From contig NZ_JOGX01000050.1 in NCBI RefSeq assembly GCF_000719555.1, forward strand, positions 1 through 46,262: a stretch of 46,262 nucleotides of DNA, written 5' to 3'. This DNA comes from Streptomyces sp. NRRL F-5727. Lineage in GTDB: Bacteria; Actinomycetota; Actinomycetes; Streptomycetales; Streptomycetaceae. Of the stretch, positions 24,763 to 33,618 are shown piece by piece; the stretch's first letter is position 1; each line of letters starts with the position of its first letter. The notes beneath the pieces were generated by a model, which saw only the letters and a list, made by a program, of their open reading frames with translations, did not search any database and had not been told where the DNA came from. The translations under genes and the position numbers were made by a program.

Positions 24763-25881
24763 TCAGCCGCCGAGTTCCTGGTGGCGGGCGGTGAGGCGGG
24801 ACGCGCCCGTCTCGGTGAGGGAGCCGAAGAGGCGGAGGCGGGAGATGCCGCCGTCCGGGTAGATGTCGATCCGCACCCGGGAGCCGACCGCCGGCGTGTC
24901 GAGCACGAAGCGGTGGTTGGTGTCGGGCTGGAGCCGGGTCCGGGGCAGGATCTCGGTCCAGTCGTCGGAGCCCTCGGCGGCGACGGAGAGCGCGGCCCAG
25001 CCGGCGCTGTTGCCCTTGAGGTAGGCGGTGTCGATCTCGACGGCGCGGATCTCGGACTCGGCGGCGAGCGCGTAGCGGATCCAGTCGTTGCCCTTGTCGC
25101 GGCGGCGGCGGGTCTCCCAGCCGTCGTCCATCTTGCGGGAGCGGCCCGGCTGGATGGTGTTGGTGGCCGGCGAGTAGAAGCGGTCGGAGGCGTCCTCGAC
25201 CTGGCCGCCGTTCTCCAGGGCGGCGAGGTCGAAGGTGCCGAGGACGGCCAGCCACGCCGGGTCGGGGGCGACCTCGCCGTACACGCGGAGGCGGGCGATG
25301 CCGCCGTCCGGGTGCTGGTTGACGCGGAGGTGGGTGAAGCGCTGCTCGACGTCGACGGCGAAGCCGTTCGCCGCGTGACCGCCGATGGCGGTGCGCGGGA
25401 CGAGGGTCGTCCACTTCACGTCGTCGGCGAGCAGGTCCTCGGGCGAGGGCGAGCCGGGTACGGAGGCGGCCTCGACGGAGACGGCCTGCGGGTAGTTGCC
25501 GCGGAAGTGGGCGGTGTCGACGACGATGCCGCGGATCACGCCGGGCGCGCCGAGCCGGACGAGCGCCCAGTCGTGGTCCTCGGCCGTGGGGTGCGGCTCG
25601 GCGGCGGAGACGCCGCGCCGGCGGCGGGTCTCCCAGCCGTCCATGATCTTGCCCTTGTGGCCGAAGTGCTCGGGGTCGAACTCGGCGGCCTCGGGCTTCA
25701 GCAGGTTCTCGCGCTCGGCGAAGAACTCGTCGTTGGCGGCGATGACGCCGGCGCCGAGGCGGCGGTCGGCGAGGTCCGCGTACTGGGTGAAGGGGAACTC
25801 GGCCGTGCGGTAGTCGGCGTACGGGTCGCCGCCGCCGTACGGGCTGGCGTCGCCGGTGAAGGAGGGTATGCCGGTGCTCAC
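24763..25881 (-). CDS. alc: Allantoicase
   Basis: The 372-residue enzyme hydrolyses allantoate to ureidoglycolate and urea in purine catabolism. It has the internal duplication typical of allantoicase: DGWETRRRR occurs at 81-89 and again at 253-261, and PDGGI-A/S-RLR occurs near 191 and near 345, one pair per jelly-roll half. The start is a GTG. It lies 3 bases after the allantoinase stop and is the last gene of the operon, followed by a strong terminator. Confidence 0.94.
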   Translation of the reverse strand: MSTGIPSFTGDASPYGGGDPYADYRTAEFPFTQYADLADRRLGAGVIAANDEFFAERENLLKPEAAEFDPEHFGHKGKIMDGWETRRRRGVSAAEPHPTAEDHDWALVRLGAPGVIRGIVVDTAHFRGNYPQAVSVEAASVPGSPSPEDLLADDVKWTTLVPRTAIGGHAANGFAVDVEQRFTHLRVNQHPDGGIARLRVYGEVAPDPAWLAVLGTFDLAALENGGQVEDASDRFYSPATNTIQPGRSRKMDDGWETRRRRDKGNDWIRYALAAESEIRAVEIDTAYLKGNSAGWAALSVAAEGSDDWTEILPRTRLQPDTNHRFVLDTPAVGSRVRIDIYPDGGISRLRLFGSLTETGASRLTARHQELGG

Positions 25882-25884
25882 GGG

Positions 25885-27222
25885 TCAGTTGTTCCTTTCG
25901 AGGAGACGGCCGGAGGGCTCGGCCAGGGTGCCGCGGTCGTTGATCTTCGCGCCGCGCAGCCAGGTGGAGGTGACCACGCCGTGGAGGGTCTTGCCCGCGT
26001 AGGCGGTGATGCGGTTGCGGTGCTGGAGCTCGACGGGGTCGACGGTGAAGGTGGCGTCGGGGTCGACGACGGCGAAGTCGGCGTCGCGTCCGGCCTCGAT
26101 GGCGCCCTTGCGGTCGAGGCCGGCGAGGCGGGCCGGGCCGGCGGACATCCAGCGGACGACGTCCTCCAGCGAGTGGCCGCGGCGGCGGGCCTCGGTCCAG
26201 ATCGCGGGCAGGCCGAGCTGGAGGGAGGAGATGCCGCCCCAGGCGGAGGAGAAGTCGGGCGTCTTCAGGTCGGCCGTCGACGGCGAGTGGTCCGAGACGA
26301 TGCAGTCGATCACCCCGTCCGCCAGGCCCTGCCACAGCGCGTCCTGGTTGACCGCCTCGCGGATCGGCGGGCAGCACTTGAACTCGGTGGCCCCGTCCGG
26401 GATCTCCTCGGCGGTGAGGGTGAGGAAGTGCGGACAGGACTCCACGGTCACCTTCACCCCCTCGGCCTTGGCGGCGGCGATCAGCGGGAGCGCGTCCGAG
26501 GAGGACAGGTGCAGGACGTGGACGCGGGCGCCCAGGCGCCGGGCCTGGCCGATCAGGTTCGAGATGGCCGTGTTCTCGGCGTCACGCGGCCGGGAGGCCA
26601 GGAAGTCGGCGTACTGCTCCGAGGACTTCTGCGGCGCGGCGGCGAGGTGGTGCGGGTCCTCGGCGTGCACGATCATCAGCCCGTCGAAGCCGGCGATCTC
26701 CGCCAGCGACCGCGCCAGCTGCTCCTGGTCGAGCTCGGGGAACTCGTCCACGCCGGACGGCGACAGGAAGCACTTGAAGCCGTAGACGCCGGCGTCGTGC
26801 AGCGGCCGCAGGTCCTTGACGTTGTCGGGCAGCGCCCCGCCCCAGAAGCCGACGTCGACGTGGGCCTTCGTCCGGGCGACGTCCTGCTTGACCCGCAGGT
26901 TCTCCACGGTCGTGGTCGGCGGCAGCGAGTTCAGCGGCATGTCCACGATCGTCGTGATGCCGCCGGCGGCGGCCGCGCGGGTGGCGGTCCAGAAGCCCTC
27001 CCACTCGGTGCGGCCGGGGTCGTTCACATGGACGTGCGAGTCGACCAGACCCGGCAGGACGACGTCGTCGCCGACGTCCTCCAGCCGCGCGCCGGCCGGC
27101 ACCTCGGCCTCGTACGGCAGCACCGCCGCGATCGTCCCGCCCGAGACGGCGATGGCCGCCGGCCGCGTGCCCTCCGGGGTGATGACCCGTGTCGAGCGCA
27201 GTACCAGGTTGACGTCCACCAT
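25885..27222 (-). CDS. allB: Allantoinase
   Basis: This 445-residue cyclic amidohydrolase opens the allantoin ring to allantoate. The metal site is complete: HVH (63-65), the carboxylated Lys150 in YGFKCF, His186 in VHAEDP, His238 in VLHLSSSD and Asp311 in SDHSPS. ATG 27222 ([10 protein letters not shown]) has AAAGGGG just before it and fits the family length; an upstream frame to 27333 is not homologous. Two adjacent palindromes (27241-27273) lie right before the ribosome site, so the IclR-type regulator encoded divergently should repress it. Confidence 0.95.
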   Translation of the reverse strand: MVDVNLVLRSTRVITPEGTRPAAIAVSGGTIAAVLPYEAEVPAGARLEDVGDDVVLPGLVDSHVHVNDPGRTEWEGFWTATRAAAAGGITTIVDMPLNSLPPTTTVENLRVKQDVARTKAHVDVGFWGGALPDNVKDLRPLHDAGVYGFKCFLSPSGVDEFPELDQEQLARSLAEIAGFDGLMIVHAEDPHHLAAAPQKSSEQYADFLASRPRDAENTAISNLIGQARRLGARVHVLHLSSSDALPLIAAAKAEGVKVTVESCPHFLTLTAEEIPDGATEFKCCPPIREAVNQDALWQGLADGVIDCIVSDHSPSTADLKTPDFSSAWGGISSLQLGLPAIWTEARRRGHSLEDVVRWMSAGPARLAGLDRKGAIEAGRDADFAVVDPDATFTVDPVELQHRNRITAYAGKTLHGVVTSTWLRGAKINDRGTLAEPSGRLLERNN

Positions 27223-27240
27223 GCCCCTTTCCCGTTCCGC

Positions 27241-27273
27241 TTCCACGAAGCAGAATTTCAACGAACTGTTGAA
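27241..27273. promoter_or_regulatory. Paired AllR-type operators upstream of allB
   Basis: TTCCACGAAGCAGAA (27241-27255, imperfect) and TTCAACGAACTGTTGAA (27257-27273, perfect 6-base arms) are separated by one base. The outer TTC/GAA and inner C/G positions match IclR-family sites. The same two-part layout occurs upstream of aceB at 40580-40612. It lies 19 bases from the allB start codon, so binding would block the promoter or early elongation. Confidence 0.65.
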
Positions 27274-27350
27274 GGAGTCTGCGGCCGGGGGCGAGACGCC
27301 GTCAAGGGTCCGCCCGACCCGCCCGCACCCCACGGAACCGTCTTAGACGT

Positions 27351-27365
27351 TTCCACAAAGTGGAA
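27351..27365. promoter_or_regulatory. Perfect IclR-type palindrome TTCCACAAAGTGGAA
   Basis: TTCCAC-AAA-GTGGAA has perfect 6-base arms with a 3-base centre, the form expected for an IclR-family operator. It sits mid-way between allB and the divergent regulator gene. It probably serves regulator autocontrol together with the allB promoter. Confidence 0.72.
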
Positions 27366-27549
27366 TGTGAATTTCGTACAGTAGAAGGTAGCTCCGCACA
27401 GGCGGGGTCGTCCAGATCTCGCGGAGCAGCCGCCGACAACGGACAAACACCCCGCTGACCGGCCCGGACGCCGGGGCCCGCACACGGTGCCCGGCGCGGC
27501 GGACCGGTAGGCTGCTGCCTTGCCCGCCTGCCCCGAAAGGACCGTTGAC

Positions 27550-28356
27550 GTGCCGACGTCCAGCGCCAGCACCACCGACGCCGCCAAGCCCGCCGCGAGC
27601 GGCGGCGTCCAGTCCCTCGAGCGCGCCTTCGATCTCCTGGAACGGATGGCCGACGCCGGGGGCGAGGTCGGGCTGAGCGAGCTCTCCGCCAGCAGCGGAC
27701 TCCCGCTGCCCACCATCCACCGTCTCATGCGCACCCTCGTCGCGTGCGGCTACGTCCGCCAGCAGCCCAACCGGCGGTACGCGCTCGGCCCCCGCCTCAT
27801 CCGCCTCGGCGAGTCCGCCTCCCGCCTCCTCGGCACCTGGGCCCGCCCCTACCTGGCGCGGCTCGTCGAGGAGACCGGCGAGACGGCGAACATGGCGCTC
27901 CTCGACGGCGACGAGATCGTGTACGTCGCCCAGGTGCCGTCCAAGCACTCCATGCGCATGTTCACCGAGGTCGGCCGCCGGGTGCTGCCGCACTCCACCG
28001 GCGTCGGCAAGGCGCTGCTCGCGCACACCCCGGACGACGAGGTGCGCGCCCTGCTCTCCCGGACCGGGATGCCGGCCGCCACCGAGAAGACCATCACCAC
28101 GCCGGACGGCTTCCTCGCGGCGCTGGCGGCGGTCCGCGAGACGGGGTACGCGGTCGACGACAACGAGCAGGAGATAGGGGTCCGCTGCCTCGCGGTCTCC
28201 GTCCCCGACTCCCCCACGGCGGCGGCCATCTCCATCTCGGGCCCGGCGGGCCGGGTCACGGAGGCGGCGACGGAGAAGATCGTCCCGATCCTCCAGCAGG
28301 TGGCCCGCGAACTCTCCACGGCCCTCGCCAACACCACCGGCAACGGCCAGCCGTAA
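27550..28356 (+). CDS. allR: IclR-family regulator of allantoin genes (AllR-like)
   Basis: The protein has 268 residues. After a 20-residue Ser/Ala tail, a winged helix-turn-helix spans about 20-82 (VQSLERAFDLLERM, GLSELSASSGLPLPTIHRLMRTL). The effector-binding domain (about 95-262) includes HSMRMFTEVGRRVLPHSTGVGKALLA and GYAVDDNEQEIGVRCLAVSVPD, very typical of allantoin/glyoxylate-responsive members. The position divergent from allB and the palindromes between them support the AllR name; published work on S. coelicolor AllR describes such a repressor. GTG 27550 has AAAGGA 9 bases before it. The ligand is probably allantoate or glyoxylate, which is inference. Confidence 0.88.
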   Translation: MPTSSASTTDAAKPAASGGVQSLERAFDLLERMADAGGEVGLSELSASSGLPLPTIHRLMRTLVACGYVRQQPNRRYALGPRLIRLGESASRLLGTWARPYLARLVEETGETANMALLDGDEIVYVAQVPSKHSMRMFTEVGRRVLPHSTGVGKALLAHTPDDEVRALLSRTGMPAATEKTITTPDGFLAALAAVRETGYAVDDNEQEIGVRCLAVSVPDSPTAAAISISGPAGRVTEAATEKIVPILQQVARELSTALANTTGNGQP

Positions 28357-28452
28357 CCCCCACGCCGCGCCGCGCCGTCGCGGGCCGGTGGGTGCCGCCC
28401 CTCCGTTGTGGGCTGCGCCCGGCTGGACCCCGTTGCGGGCGGTCGCGCCGCT

Positions 28453-28499
28453 CCGTGGTGGGCAGGTGTTCCGCTGGGGCGGAACGCCTGCCCACACGG
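28453..28499. terminator. Long hairpin between convergent allR and ABC genes
   Basis: GTGGGCAGGTGTTCCGC (28458-28474) pairs with GCGGAACGCCTGCCCAC (28479-28495) over 17 positions with one G-U and a 4-base loop; CCGT/ACGG extend it past a one-base bulge. Degenerate CCGTTGTGGGC-like copies lie just upstream (about 28400-28440). I recall similar hairpins between convergent genes in many Streptomyces, so this is likely a bidirectional terminator. Confidence 0.65.
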
Positions 28500-28532
28500 A
28501 GGACCATCGGAAGGCGCCGCCCCGCGGGGGTG

Positions 28533-29213
28533 TCAGGCGGGCGTCCCGATCGTGACGTGGCCGTCCTGGAGCGTGATCGTCTCGGCCGCCGCCGACAGGT
28601 GACCGTGATCGTGGGTCACGAGCAGCGTCGCCGTCCCCCGTTCCCGCGTCAGCGTCGCGAGGAGGTCGACGATCGCCGCGCCCCGCTCGTGGTCCAGCGC
28701 GCTCGTCGGCTCGTCGACGAGGAGGACGGACGGCTCGTTCATCAGCGCCCGCGCGATGTTGACCCGCTGGCGCTGTCCGCCGGAGAGCTGGTGCGGCCGG
28801 CGGGCGGCCCGGTCCGCGAGGCCGACCGCGTCGAGGAGGTCCATGGCCCGGTCCCGTACCGACTTCGGCGGACGCCCGGACAGGTGCGCCATCACCTGGA
28901 GCTGTTCGGCCGCCGTCAGCGAGGGCAGCAGGTTCGGCTGCTGGAAGACGATCCCGAGGGAGGTCCGCCGCAGCGCCGCCCGGCCCGCCGCGTCGAGCCC
29001 CGCCGTGTCCGTGCCGGCCACGACGACCCGGCCCCGGTCCGGGGTGACGAGGGTCGCGGCGACGGCGAGCAGGCTGGACTTGCCGGAGCCGGAGGGGCCG
29101 ACGACGGCGGTGAGCCGGCCCGGCGGGACGGTGAGGGAGACGTCGTCGAGGGCGGTCAGCCGCCCCTCGCCGTCCGGGTAGGTGAGGGTCACGGCATCGA
29201 GTTCGAGGCTCAT
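28533..29213 (-). CDS. ABC exporter ATP-binding protein (MacB/LolD type)
   Basis: The 226-residue ATPase has Walker A GPSGSGKSS (39-47), Q-loop IVFQQPNLLPSL, signature LSGGQRQR, Walker B VLLVDEPTSALD and the switch THDH. This is the short FtsE/LolD/MacB form that partners FtsX-type permeases. Its ATG overlaps the permease stop by 4 bp. The divergent two-component system at 30399 suggests a stress- or antibiotic-responsive exporter; the substrate is unknown. Confidence 0.9.
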   Translation of the reverse strand: MSLELDAVTLTYPDGEGRLTALDDVSLTVPPGRLTAVVGPSGSGKSSLLAVAATLVTPDRGRVVVAGTDTAGLDAAGRAALRRTSLGIVFQQPNLLPSLTAAEQLQVMAHLSGRPPKSVRDRAMDLLDAVGLADRAARRPHQLSGGQRQRVNIARALMNEPSVLLVDEPTSALDHERGAAIVDLLATLTRERGTATLLVTHDHGHLSAAAETITLQDGHVTIGTPA

Positions 29214-30286
29214 CGGACGCTCCCGAGCGCGGTGAGGGGATCGACGGCGGTGATCCGCCGGATGGACAGGGCGGAGCCGATCGCGCCGAGCACGATGAGG
29301 ACGGCGGCCGGCCCGAGGACGGTGAGCGGCGAGAGGACGAAGGGCACGTCGCCGCCGCTGACGAGCGCGCCGATGCCGAGCGCGAGGCCGGTGCCCAGCA
29401 GCGTCCCGGCCACCAGCATCAGCACCGCCTGCCCGAGCGCGTCCCGCAGCAGATAGGACGTGGAGGCGCCGAGCGCCTTGAGGACGGCGACGTCACCGCT
29501 GCGCTGGATGGTCCAGACGGTGAAGAAGGCCCCTATGACGAGCGCGGAGATGACGAAGAGGAAGCCGCGCATCAGCTGGAGGGAGCCGTTCTCGGCCTGG
29601 TAGGACCCTATGGCGGTGAGGGCGTCGTCGACGGTCCGCGCCTCGGTGCCGGCGGCCGCGTCGCCGGCGGCCCAGTCGGCGCCGTCGCCGCGCAGGGCGA
29701 TCACCGTCGCCTGCTCCTCCGCCGTCGTGCCGCTGTGGCCGAGCCGCTGCCAGTCGTCCAGCGAGGTCCACACGACGGGCGTGTGGCTGTACGAGGCGTC
29801 ACCGGCGACGGCGGCGACGGTGACCTCCAGCGGGCCGAGCCGGACCGTGTCCCCGGCGCGCGCGTCCAGTTCCTCGGCCGCCGACGCGGACAGGACCGCC
29901 CTGCCCGGGGCGACGGCTCCGGGTGCGAGGCCGTCGCCCGGCCGCGTACCGAAGGCGGAGACGGCGGCGGTCCGCTCACCCGCGACCGCGTTGAGGGTGC
30001 GGATGCCGAGCGGCGCCGCCCCGGTCACCCCGGGGCGCTCCGCCCACGCGGTCCACTGCCGCTCCGTCACCGTCGAGTCGGTGAACGAGACCGACCGCCC
30101 GGCGGGCGGCGCCGCGAAGGCGATCCGGTCGGCGGGCAGGCCGGTGACCGCGGAGACGTTCTCCCGCGCGAGTCCGGCCGTCAGCCCGGAAAGGAGCCCC
30201 ACGAGCAGGGTGATCAGCACGATCACCGTGCCCATGAGGGCGAACCGCCCCTTGGCGAATCTCAGGTCTCTCCATGCCACGAACAT
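29210..30286 (-). CDS. FtsX-like ABC permease (MacB family)
   Basis: The 358-residue protein has one membrane helix near the N-terminus (FALMGTVIVLITLLVGLLSGL). An extracytoplasmic domain of about 200 residues follows, then three C-terminal helices with the FtsX core (LFVISALVIGAFFTVWTIQRSGDVAVLKALGAS, then LTVLGPAAVLIVLGAIGSALS). This is the MacB-type mechanotransmission layout. ATG 30286 is chosen (MFVAWRDLRFAKGRF); the frame upstream to 30349 is open but not homologous. The ribosome site is weak. It is the first gene of the two-gene exporter operon. Confidence 0.88.
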   Translation of the reverse strand: MFVAWRDLRFAKGRFALMGTVIVLITLLVGLLSGLTAGLARENVSAVTGLPADRIAFAAPPAGRSVSFTDSTVTERQWTAWAERPGVTGAAPLGIRTLNAVAGERTAAVSAFGTRPGDGLAPGAVAPGRAVLSASAAEELDARAGDTVRLGPLEVTVAAVAGDASYSHTPVVWTSLDDWQRLGHSGTTAEEQATVIALRGDGADWAAGDAAAGTEARTVDDALTAIGSYQAENGSLQLMRGFLFVISALVIGAFFTVWTIQRSGDVAVLKALGASTSYLLRDALGQAVLMLVAGTLLGTGLALGIGALVSGGDVPFVLSPLTVLGPAAVLIVLGAIGSALSIRRITAVDPLTALGSVR

Positions 30287-30345
30287 GGGGCCAAGCCTGC
30301 TGGCCCGGGGCCCCTCCGGGCATCGCGCCACGGATGGCTCCGTAT

Positions 30346-30361
30346 TCAAACTTTCGGTTGA
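30346..30361. promoter_or_regulatory. TCAAAC-TTTC-GGTTGA repeat in exporter/two-component gap
   Basis: Arms TCAA.C and G.TTGA are symmetric around TTTC, in an AT-richer patch of the 112-base divergent gap. It is a candidate site for the response regulator encoded at 31556, able to control both directions. Confidence 0.35.
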
Positions 30362-30398
30362 GCCGCCACCTCCCCGCCCTGTCTACGCTGGTGAGGTC

Positions 30399-31559
30399 AT
30401 GGATGCGCGCACCCTCACCCCCGCCCTCCGCGCCCTGCGCCTCTGTCTCCACCTCCTCATGGCGGGACTGCTGGTGCTGGCCGCGGTCCGCGCCCGCTCC
30501 ACCGCCGGGACCGTCCTCGCGGTCGTGACCGGCGCGGTGTACGCGGCCGGGGCCTGGCTCCCCTCCGTACGGAGCTCGCAGCGGGCCGCCGCGGGCTGGC
30601 TCGCGGTGCTCGCGCTCGCCTGGCTGGCGCTGCTGTGGGCGACGCCGGAGGCGCTGTGGCTCGCCTTCCCGCTGTACTTCCTCCAGCTGCACCTGCTGCC
30701 CACCCGCTGGTCGCTGCCGGCGGTCGCGCTGACGGCGGGCGCGGCGATCCTCTCGTACGTCGGGCACGGCGCCGCGCTGAACCCGGGGGTCTTCATCGGC
30801 CCGCTGCTCGGCGCCGCGGTGGCCGTGGCGACCGTCCTCGGCTACCAGGCGCTGTACCGGGAGAGCGAGCGGCGGCGACGGCTCATCGAGGAGCTGATCG
30901 CCACCCGGGCCGAGCTGGCGGCGGCCGAGCGGCACGCGGGGACGCTGGCCGAGCGGGAGCGGCTGGCCCGGGAGATCCACGACACGCTCGCGCAGGGGCT
31001 CTCCTCGATCCAGCTGCTGCTGCGGGCGGCCGAGCGGGCGCTGCCGGCGGGTTCGCCGGCGGCCGGGCACATCGACCGGGCGCGGCAGGCCGCGCAGGAC
31101 AACCTGGCGGAGGCGCGCCGGTTCGTGCGGGCGCTGACGCCGCCCGAGCTGGAGCGCGGTTCGCTGGCGGCGGCGCTGGAGCGGCTGTGCGAGCCGGGCG
31201 CGGGGCCGCGGGCGCGGTTCTCGGTGAGCGGCACGCCGGTGGAGCTGCCGACGCCGTACGAGGTGGCGCTGCTGCGGATCGCGCAGTCGGCGCTGGGGAA
31301 CACGGTGCGGCACGCCGGGGCCTCGCGGGCGGAGATCACCCTGTCGTTCATGGACGCGTCGGTGACGCTCGACGTGGTCGACGACGGCCGGGGCTTCGAC
31401 CCCGCCTCCGTGCGCCCGTCCTCGGACGGCGGTTTCGGGCTGCCGGCGATGCGCTCGCGGGCGGAGTCGCTCGGCGGCACGTTCACCGTCGAGTCGGCGC
31501 CCGGCCAGGGCACCGCCGTCGCCGTCTCCCTCCCCCTCCCCGCTGGAGCGTCCGCATGA
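30399..31559 (+). CDS. NarL/DesK-type sensor histidine kinase
   Basis: This 386-residue protein has five or six membrane segments (about 12-150) without a large sensor domain. A coiled segment (ESERRRRLIEELIATRAELAAAERHAGTLAERERL) leads into the phosphorylation box AREIHDTLAQGLSSI (His194). The ATPase domain shows DVVDDGRGFD and GGFGLPAMRSRAESLGG. GAGG precedes ATG 30399. Its stop overlaps the regulator ATG by 4 bp. The divergent exporter is the expected target. Confidence 0.92.
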   Translation: MDARTLTPALRALRLCLHLLMAGLLVLAAVRARSTAGTVLAVVTGAVYAAGAWLPSVRSSQRAAAGWLAVLALAWLALLWATPEALWLAFPLYFLQLHLLPTRWSLPAVALTAGAAILSYVGHGAALNPGVFIGPLLGAAVAVATVLGYQALYRESERRRRLIEELIATRAELAAAERHAGTLAERERLAREIHDTLAQGLSSIQLLLRAAERALPAGSPAAGHIDRARQAAQDNLAEARRFVRALTPPELERGSLAAALERLCEPGAGPRARFSVSGTPVELPTPYEVALLRIAQSALGNTVRHAGASRAEITLSFMDASVTLDVVDDGRGFDPASVRPSSDGGFGLPAMRSRAESLGGTFTVESAPGQGTAVAVSLPLPAGASA

Positions 31560-32182
31560 CCATCCGACTCCTGCTCGCCGACGACCACCCGGTGGTACGG
31601 GCGGGGCTGCGCGCGGTCCTGGACACGGAGCCCGGCCTCACCGTGGTCGGCGAGGCGGCGACGGCGGAGCGCGCGGTGGAGCTGGCGGCGGCCGGGGGTG
31701 TGGACGTGGTCCTGATGGACCTCCAGTTCGGCGCGGGGATGCACGGTTCGGAGGCGACGGCGGCGATCACCGCCGTACCGGGCGGGCCGCGGGTGCTGGT
31801 GCTGACGACGTACGACACGGACGCGGACATCCTGGCGGCGGTGGAGGCGGGCGCGTCGGGCTATCTGCTGAAGGACGCGCCGCCGGAGGAGCTGGCGGCG
31901 GCCGTGCGGACGGCGGCGGCCGGCCAGTCGGCGCTGGCCCCGGCGGTGGCGCACCGGCTGATGGACCGGATGCGGACGCCGGCGGAGGCGCTGACCAAGC
32001 GGGAGCTGGAGGTGCTCCAGCTGGTCGGCGAGGGGCTGTCGAACCAGCAGATCAGCAAGGTCCTCTTCCTCAGCCAGGCGACGGTGAAGTCCCACCTGGT
32101 GCACGTCTTCGCCAAGCTGGGCGTCGACTCCCGCACGGCGGCGGTGGCGGCGGCCCGCGAGCGGCGGCTGATCCGGCGCTGA
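31556..32182 (+). CDS. NarL/LuxR-family response regulator
   Basis: The protein has 208 residues. The receiver has ADDH, phospho-acceptor Asp55 in LMDLQFG, TTY and LLKDAPP. The LuxR helix-turn-helix (about 145-205) reads LTKRELEVLQLVGEGLSNQQISKVLFLSQATVKSHLVHVFAKLGV. LMDLQFGAGMHGSEAT departs slightly from the usual LMDIRMP loop. It is coupled to the kinase gene by ATGA and presumably regulates the exporter genes divergent to it. Confidence 0.92.
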   Translation: MTIRLLLADDHPVVRAGLRAVLDTEPGLTVVGEAATAERAVELAAAGGVDVVLMDLQFGAGMHGSEATAAITAVPGGPRVLVLTTYDTDADILAAVEAGASGYLLKDAPPEELAAAVRTAAAGQSALAPAVAHRLMDRMRTPAEALTKRELEVLQLVGEGLSNQQISKVLFLSQATVKSHLVHVFAKLGVDSRTAAVAAARERRLIRR

Positions 32183-32196
32183 GCCCGCGGCCCCTC

Positions 32197-33618
32197 CTAC
32201 GCCGGGTCCTCCAGGACCAGCAGGGTCTCGCGGCGCGGTGCGAGGGCGCGCAGCCGGGGCGCGGTGACCTCCACCGTCCAGACGCCGGGCGGCAGCTGGG
32301 CGGTGGCCCGGTAGCCGCCCTCCCCGTCGGGGCGGAGCCGGAGGTCCGCGGCGGTCTCGCCCGAGACCGGATCGTGGACCCGCGCGTCGAGCAGCAGCCG
32401 CTGCTCCTCGGAGACCGCGCCGATCTCGAAGGGCGTGCCGGCGGTGACGGCCTCCGGCAGGTCGAGTCCGAAGCCCCGGTCGCCGGCCTGGAACCTGCGG
32501 TGGTCGAGGGCGTCGTACCGGTCCTGGAGCTGGAGGTGCAGGTCCGGGTCGTTGGCGAGTTCGGTGTGCCCCAGGCCGTACCAGTCCATGCGGGCGCCGG
32601 ACTCCCAGGCGGGCGGGGTCGCGGACAGGCAGGAGACGGTGCCGTCGCCCTGCCAGCGGGGGTCGCCGGGGAGCCGGTCGGCGAAGGCGATGCCGTCGGG
32701 GCCGCGGCTGAGGGTGACGGCGGTGGGGGTGCCCCGGCCGCCGGCCGCGAACCAGGTGTAGGGGGCGGGCCGGCCGGCCGCCGCGTCGGCCGCCCGGTTC
32801 CTGCGCTGGGCCTCGTCGAGGCGGGCCCGGAAGGCGAACGCGTGCCGGACGGCGGCCGTGTCGAGGTCGGGCAGGGGCACCGTGTCGAGCCGGGTGCCGT
32901 CCGGGTCGCCGGTGACGCACTGGTAGGTGGGCAGCAGCTCGTGGACGGCGGGCATGCTGCGGGCCGCGGCGACCAGCCGCTCCCGCAGCCGGGCCGGGAC
33001 GCCGAGGAGCTTGCGGCGGGGAAAGGCTCCGGTGAGCGCCTGGACGGCCTTGACCGCCCCGGAGTACGGCGTGCCGATGGTGACCAGCGAGCGAGCGGTG
33101 TCGCGTCCGCCGTACAGCTCCAGGTAGCAGAGGGCCACCAGGCCGCCCATGGAGTGGGCGACCAGGACCACGCGGGGTTCGTCCGGGACTCCGGCCCGGC
33201 GGCAGGTGTCCCGCCAGTCGTCCAGTTCGCGTGCGACGAAGGCGGCGAGCCGGCGGGCCGAGACCTCGTTCGACAGCCGCCAGTCGTACGAGAAGGTGAC
33301 CACGCGGTTGCGGCCGGCGGCGCCCGCCCGGTCGAGGTGCTTGCGCAGCGGCTGGTACGCGACGTGCGGCATCAGCCCGGGCCAGCTGCGCGGCTGGAGG
33401 AGGAGGCCGGCCGGCTCCAGCAGTCCCTCGGCGGCGTCCCCGGGTTCGCCGGTGCCGAGCCCCGGGGGCAGGGTGAGGCGGGCGAAGAACTCCTCGGTGC
33501 CGCGCAGCAGGACCCGGCCCGCGACGCGCAGCGACAGGTCCCACACGTCGGTGCCGTCGGCGGACCGCAGCCGGCTGCCGAGGATGCCGGGGACGAAGAC
33601 CACCAGGTCATGATTCAT
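32197..33618 (-). CDS. Cytoplasmic LCAT-like lipase / acyltransferase with C-terminal beta domain
   Basis: This 473-residue alpha/beta hydrolase is of the lecithin:cholesterol acyltransferase family. It starts directly at the first strand (MNHDLVVFVPGILGSRL) and has no signal peptide, so it should act inside the cell. The triad is Ser156 in AHSMGG, Asp325 in GDGTVS and His351 in GLGHTEL. The family block YDWRLS is present. Residues from about 380 to 473 form a beta-rich, Ig-like tail (LLLDARVHDPVSGETAADLRL, ending LVLEDPA). Its ATG lies inside the 3' end of the caspase-STAND gene (11-bp overlap), with CGGAGG 7 bases upstream, so it is coupled to it. The likely role is a phospholipase effector that attacks the membrane from within; acyltransferase activity is the alternative. 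Confidence 0.85.
   Translation of the reverse strand: MNHDLVVFVPGILGSRLRSADGTDVWDLSLRVAGRVLLRGTEEFFARLTLPPGLGTGEPGDAAEGLLEPAGLLLQPRSWPGLMPHVAYQPLRKHLDRAGAAGRNRVVTFSYDWRLSNEVSARRLAAFVARELDDWRDTCRRAGVPDEPRVVLVAHSMGGLVALCYLELYGGRDTARSLVTIGTPYSGAVKAVQALTGAFPRRKLLGVPARLRERLVAAARSMPAVHELLPTYQCVTGDPDGTRLDTVPLPDLDTAAVRHAFAFRARLDEAQRRNRAADAAAGRPAPYTWFAAGGRGTPTAVTLSRGPDGIAFADRLPGDPRWQGDGTVSCLSATPPAWESGARMDWYGLGHTELANDPDLHLQLQDRYDALDHRRFQAGDRGFGLDLPEAVTAGTPFEIGAVSEEQRLLLDARVHDPVSGETAADLRLRPDGEGGYRATAQLPPGVWTVEVTAPRLRALAPRRETLLVLEDPA

Larger units (their letters stand above)
27223..27549. other. Divergent control region of allB and the IclR-type gene
   Basis: This 327-base gap has no gene. It holds the paired palindromes at 27241-27273 next to allB and the perfect palindrome at 27351-27365. 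A TAGGCT -10-like hexamer lies at 27508-27513 ahead of the regulator. The part around 27335-27395 is unusually AT-rich for this genome. Confidence 0.75.

Noticed and set aside
24700..27384. Open frame of about 890 codons on the + strand opposite alc and allB
   Set aside because: Both minus-strand genes have complete active-site motifs and operators. The + frame is low-complexity and has no domain.
32197..33618. Secreted lipase
   Set aside because: The sequence begins with the first core beta strand and has no signal peptide, unlike the GDSL enzyme at 42583.
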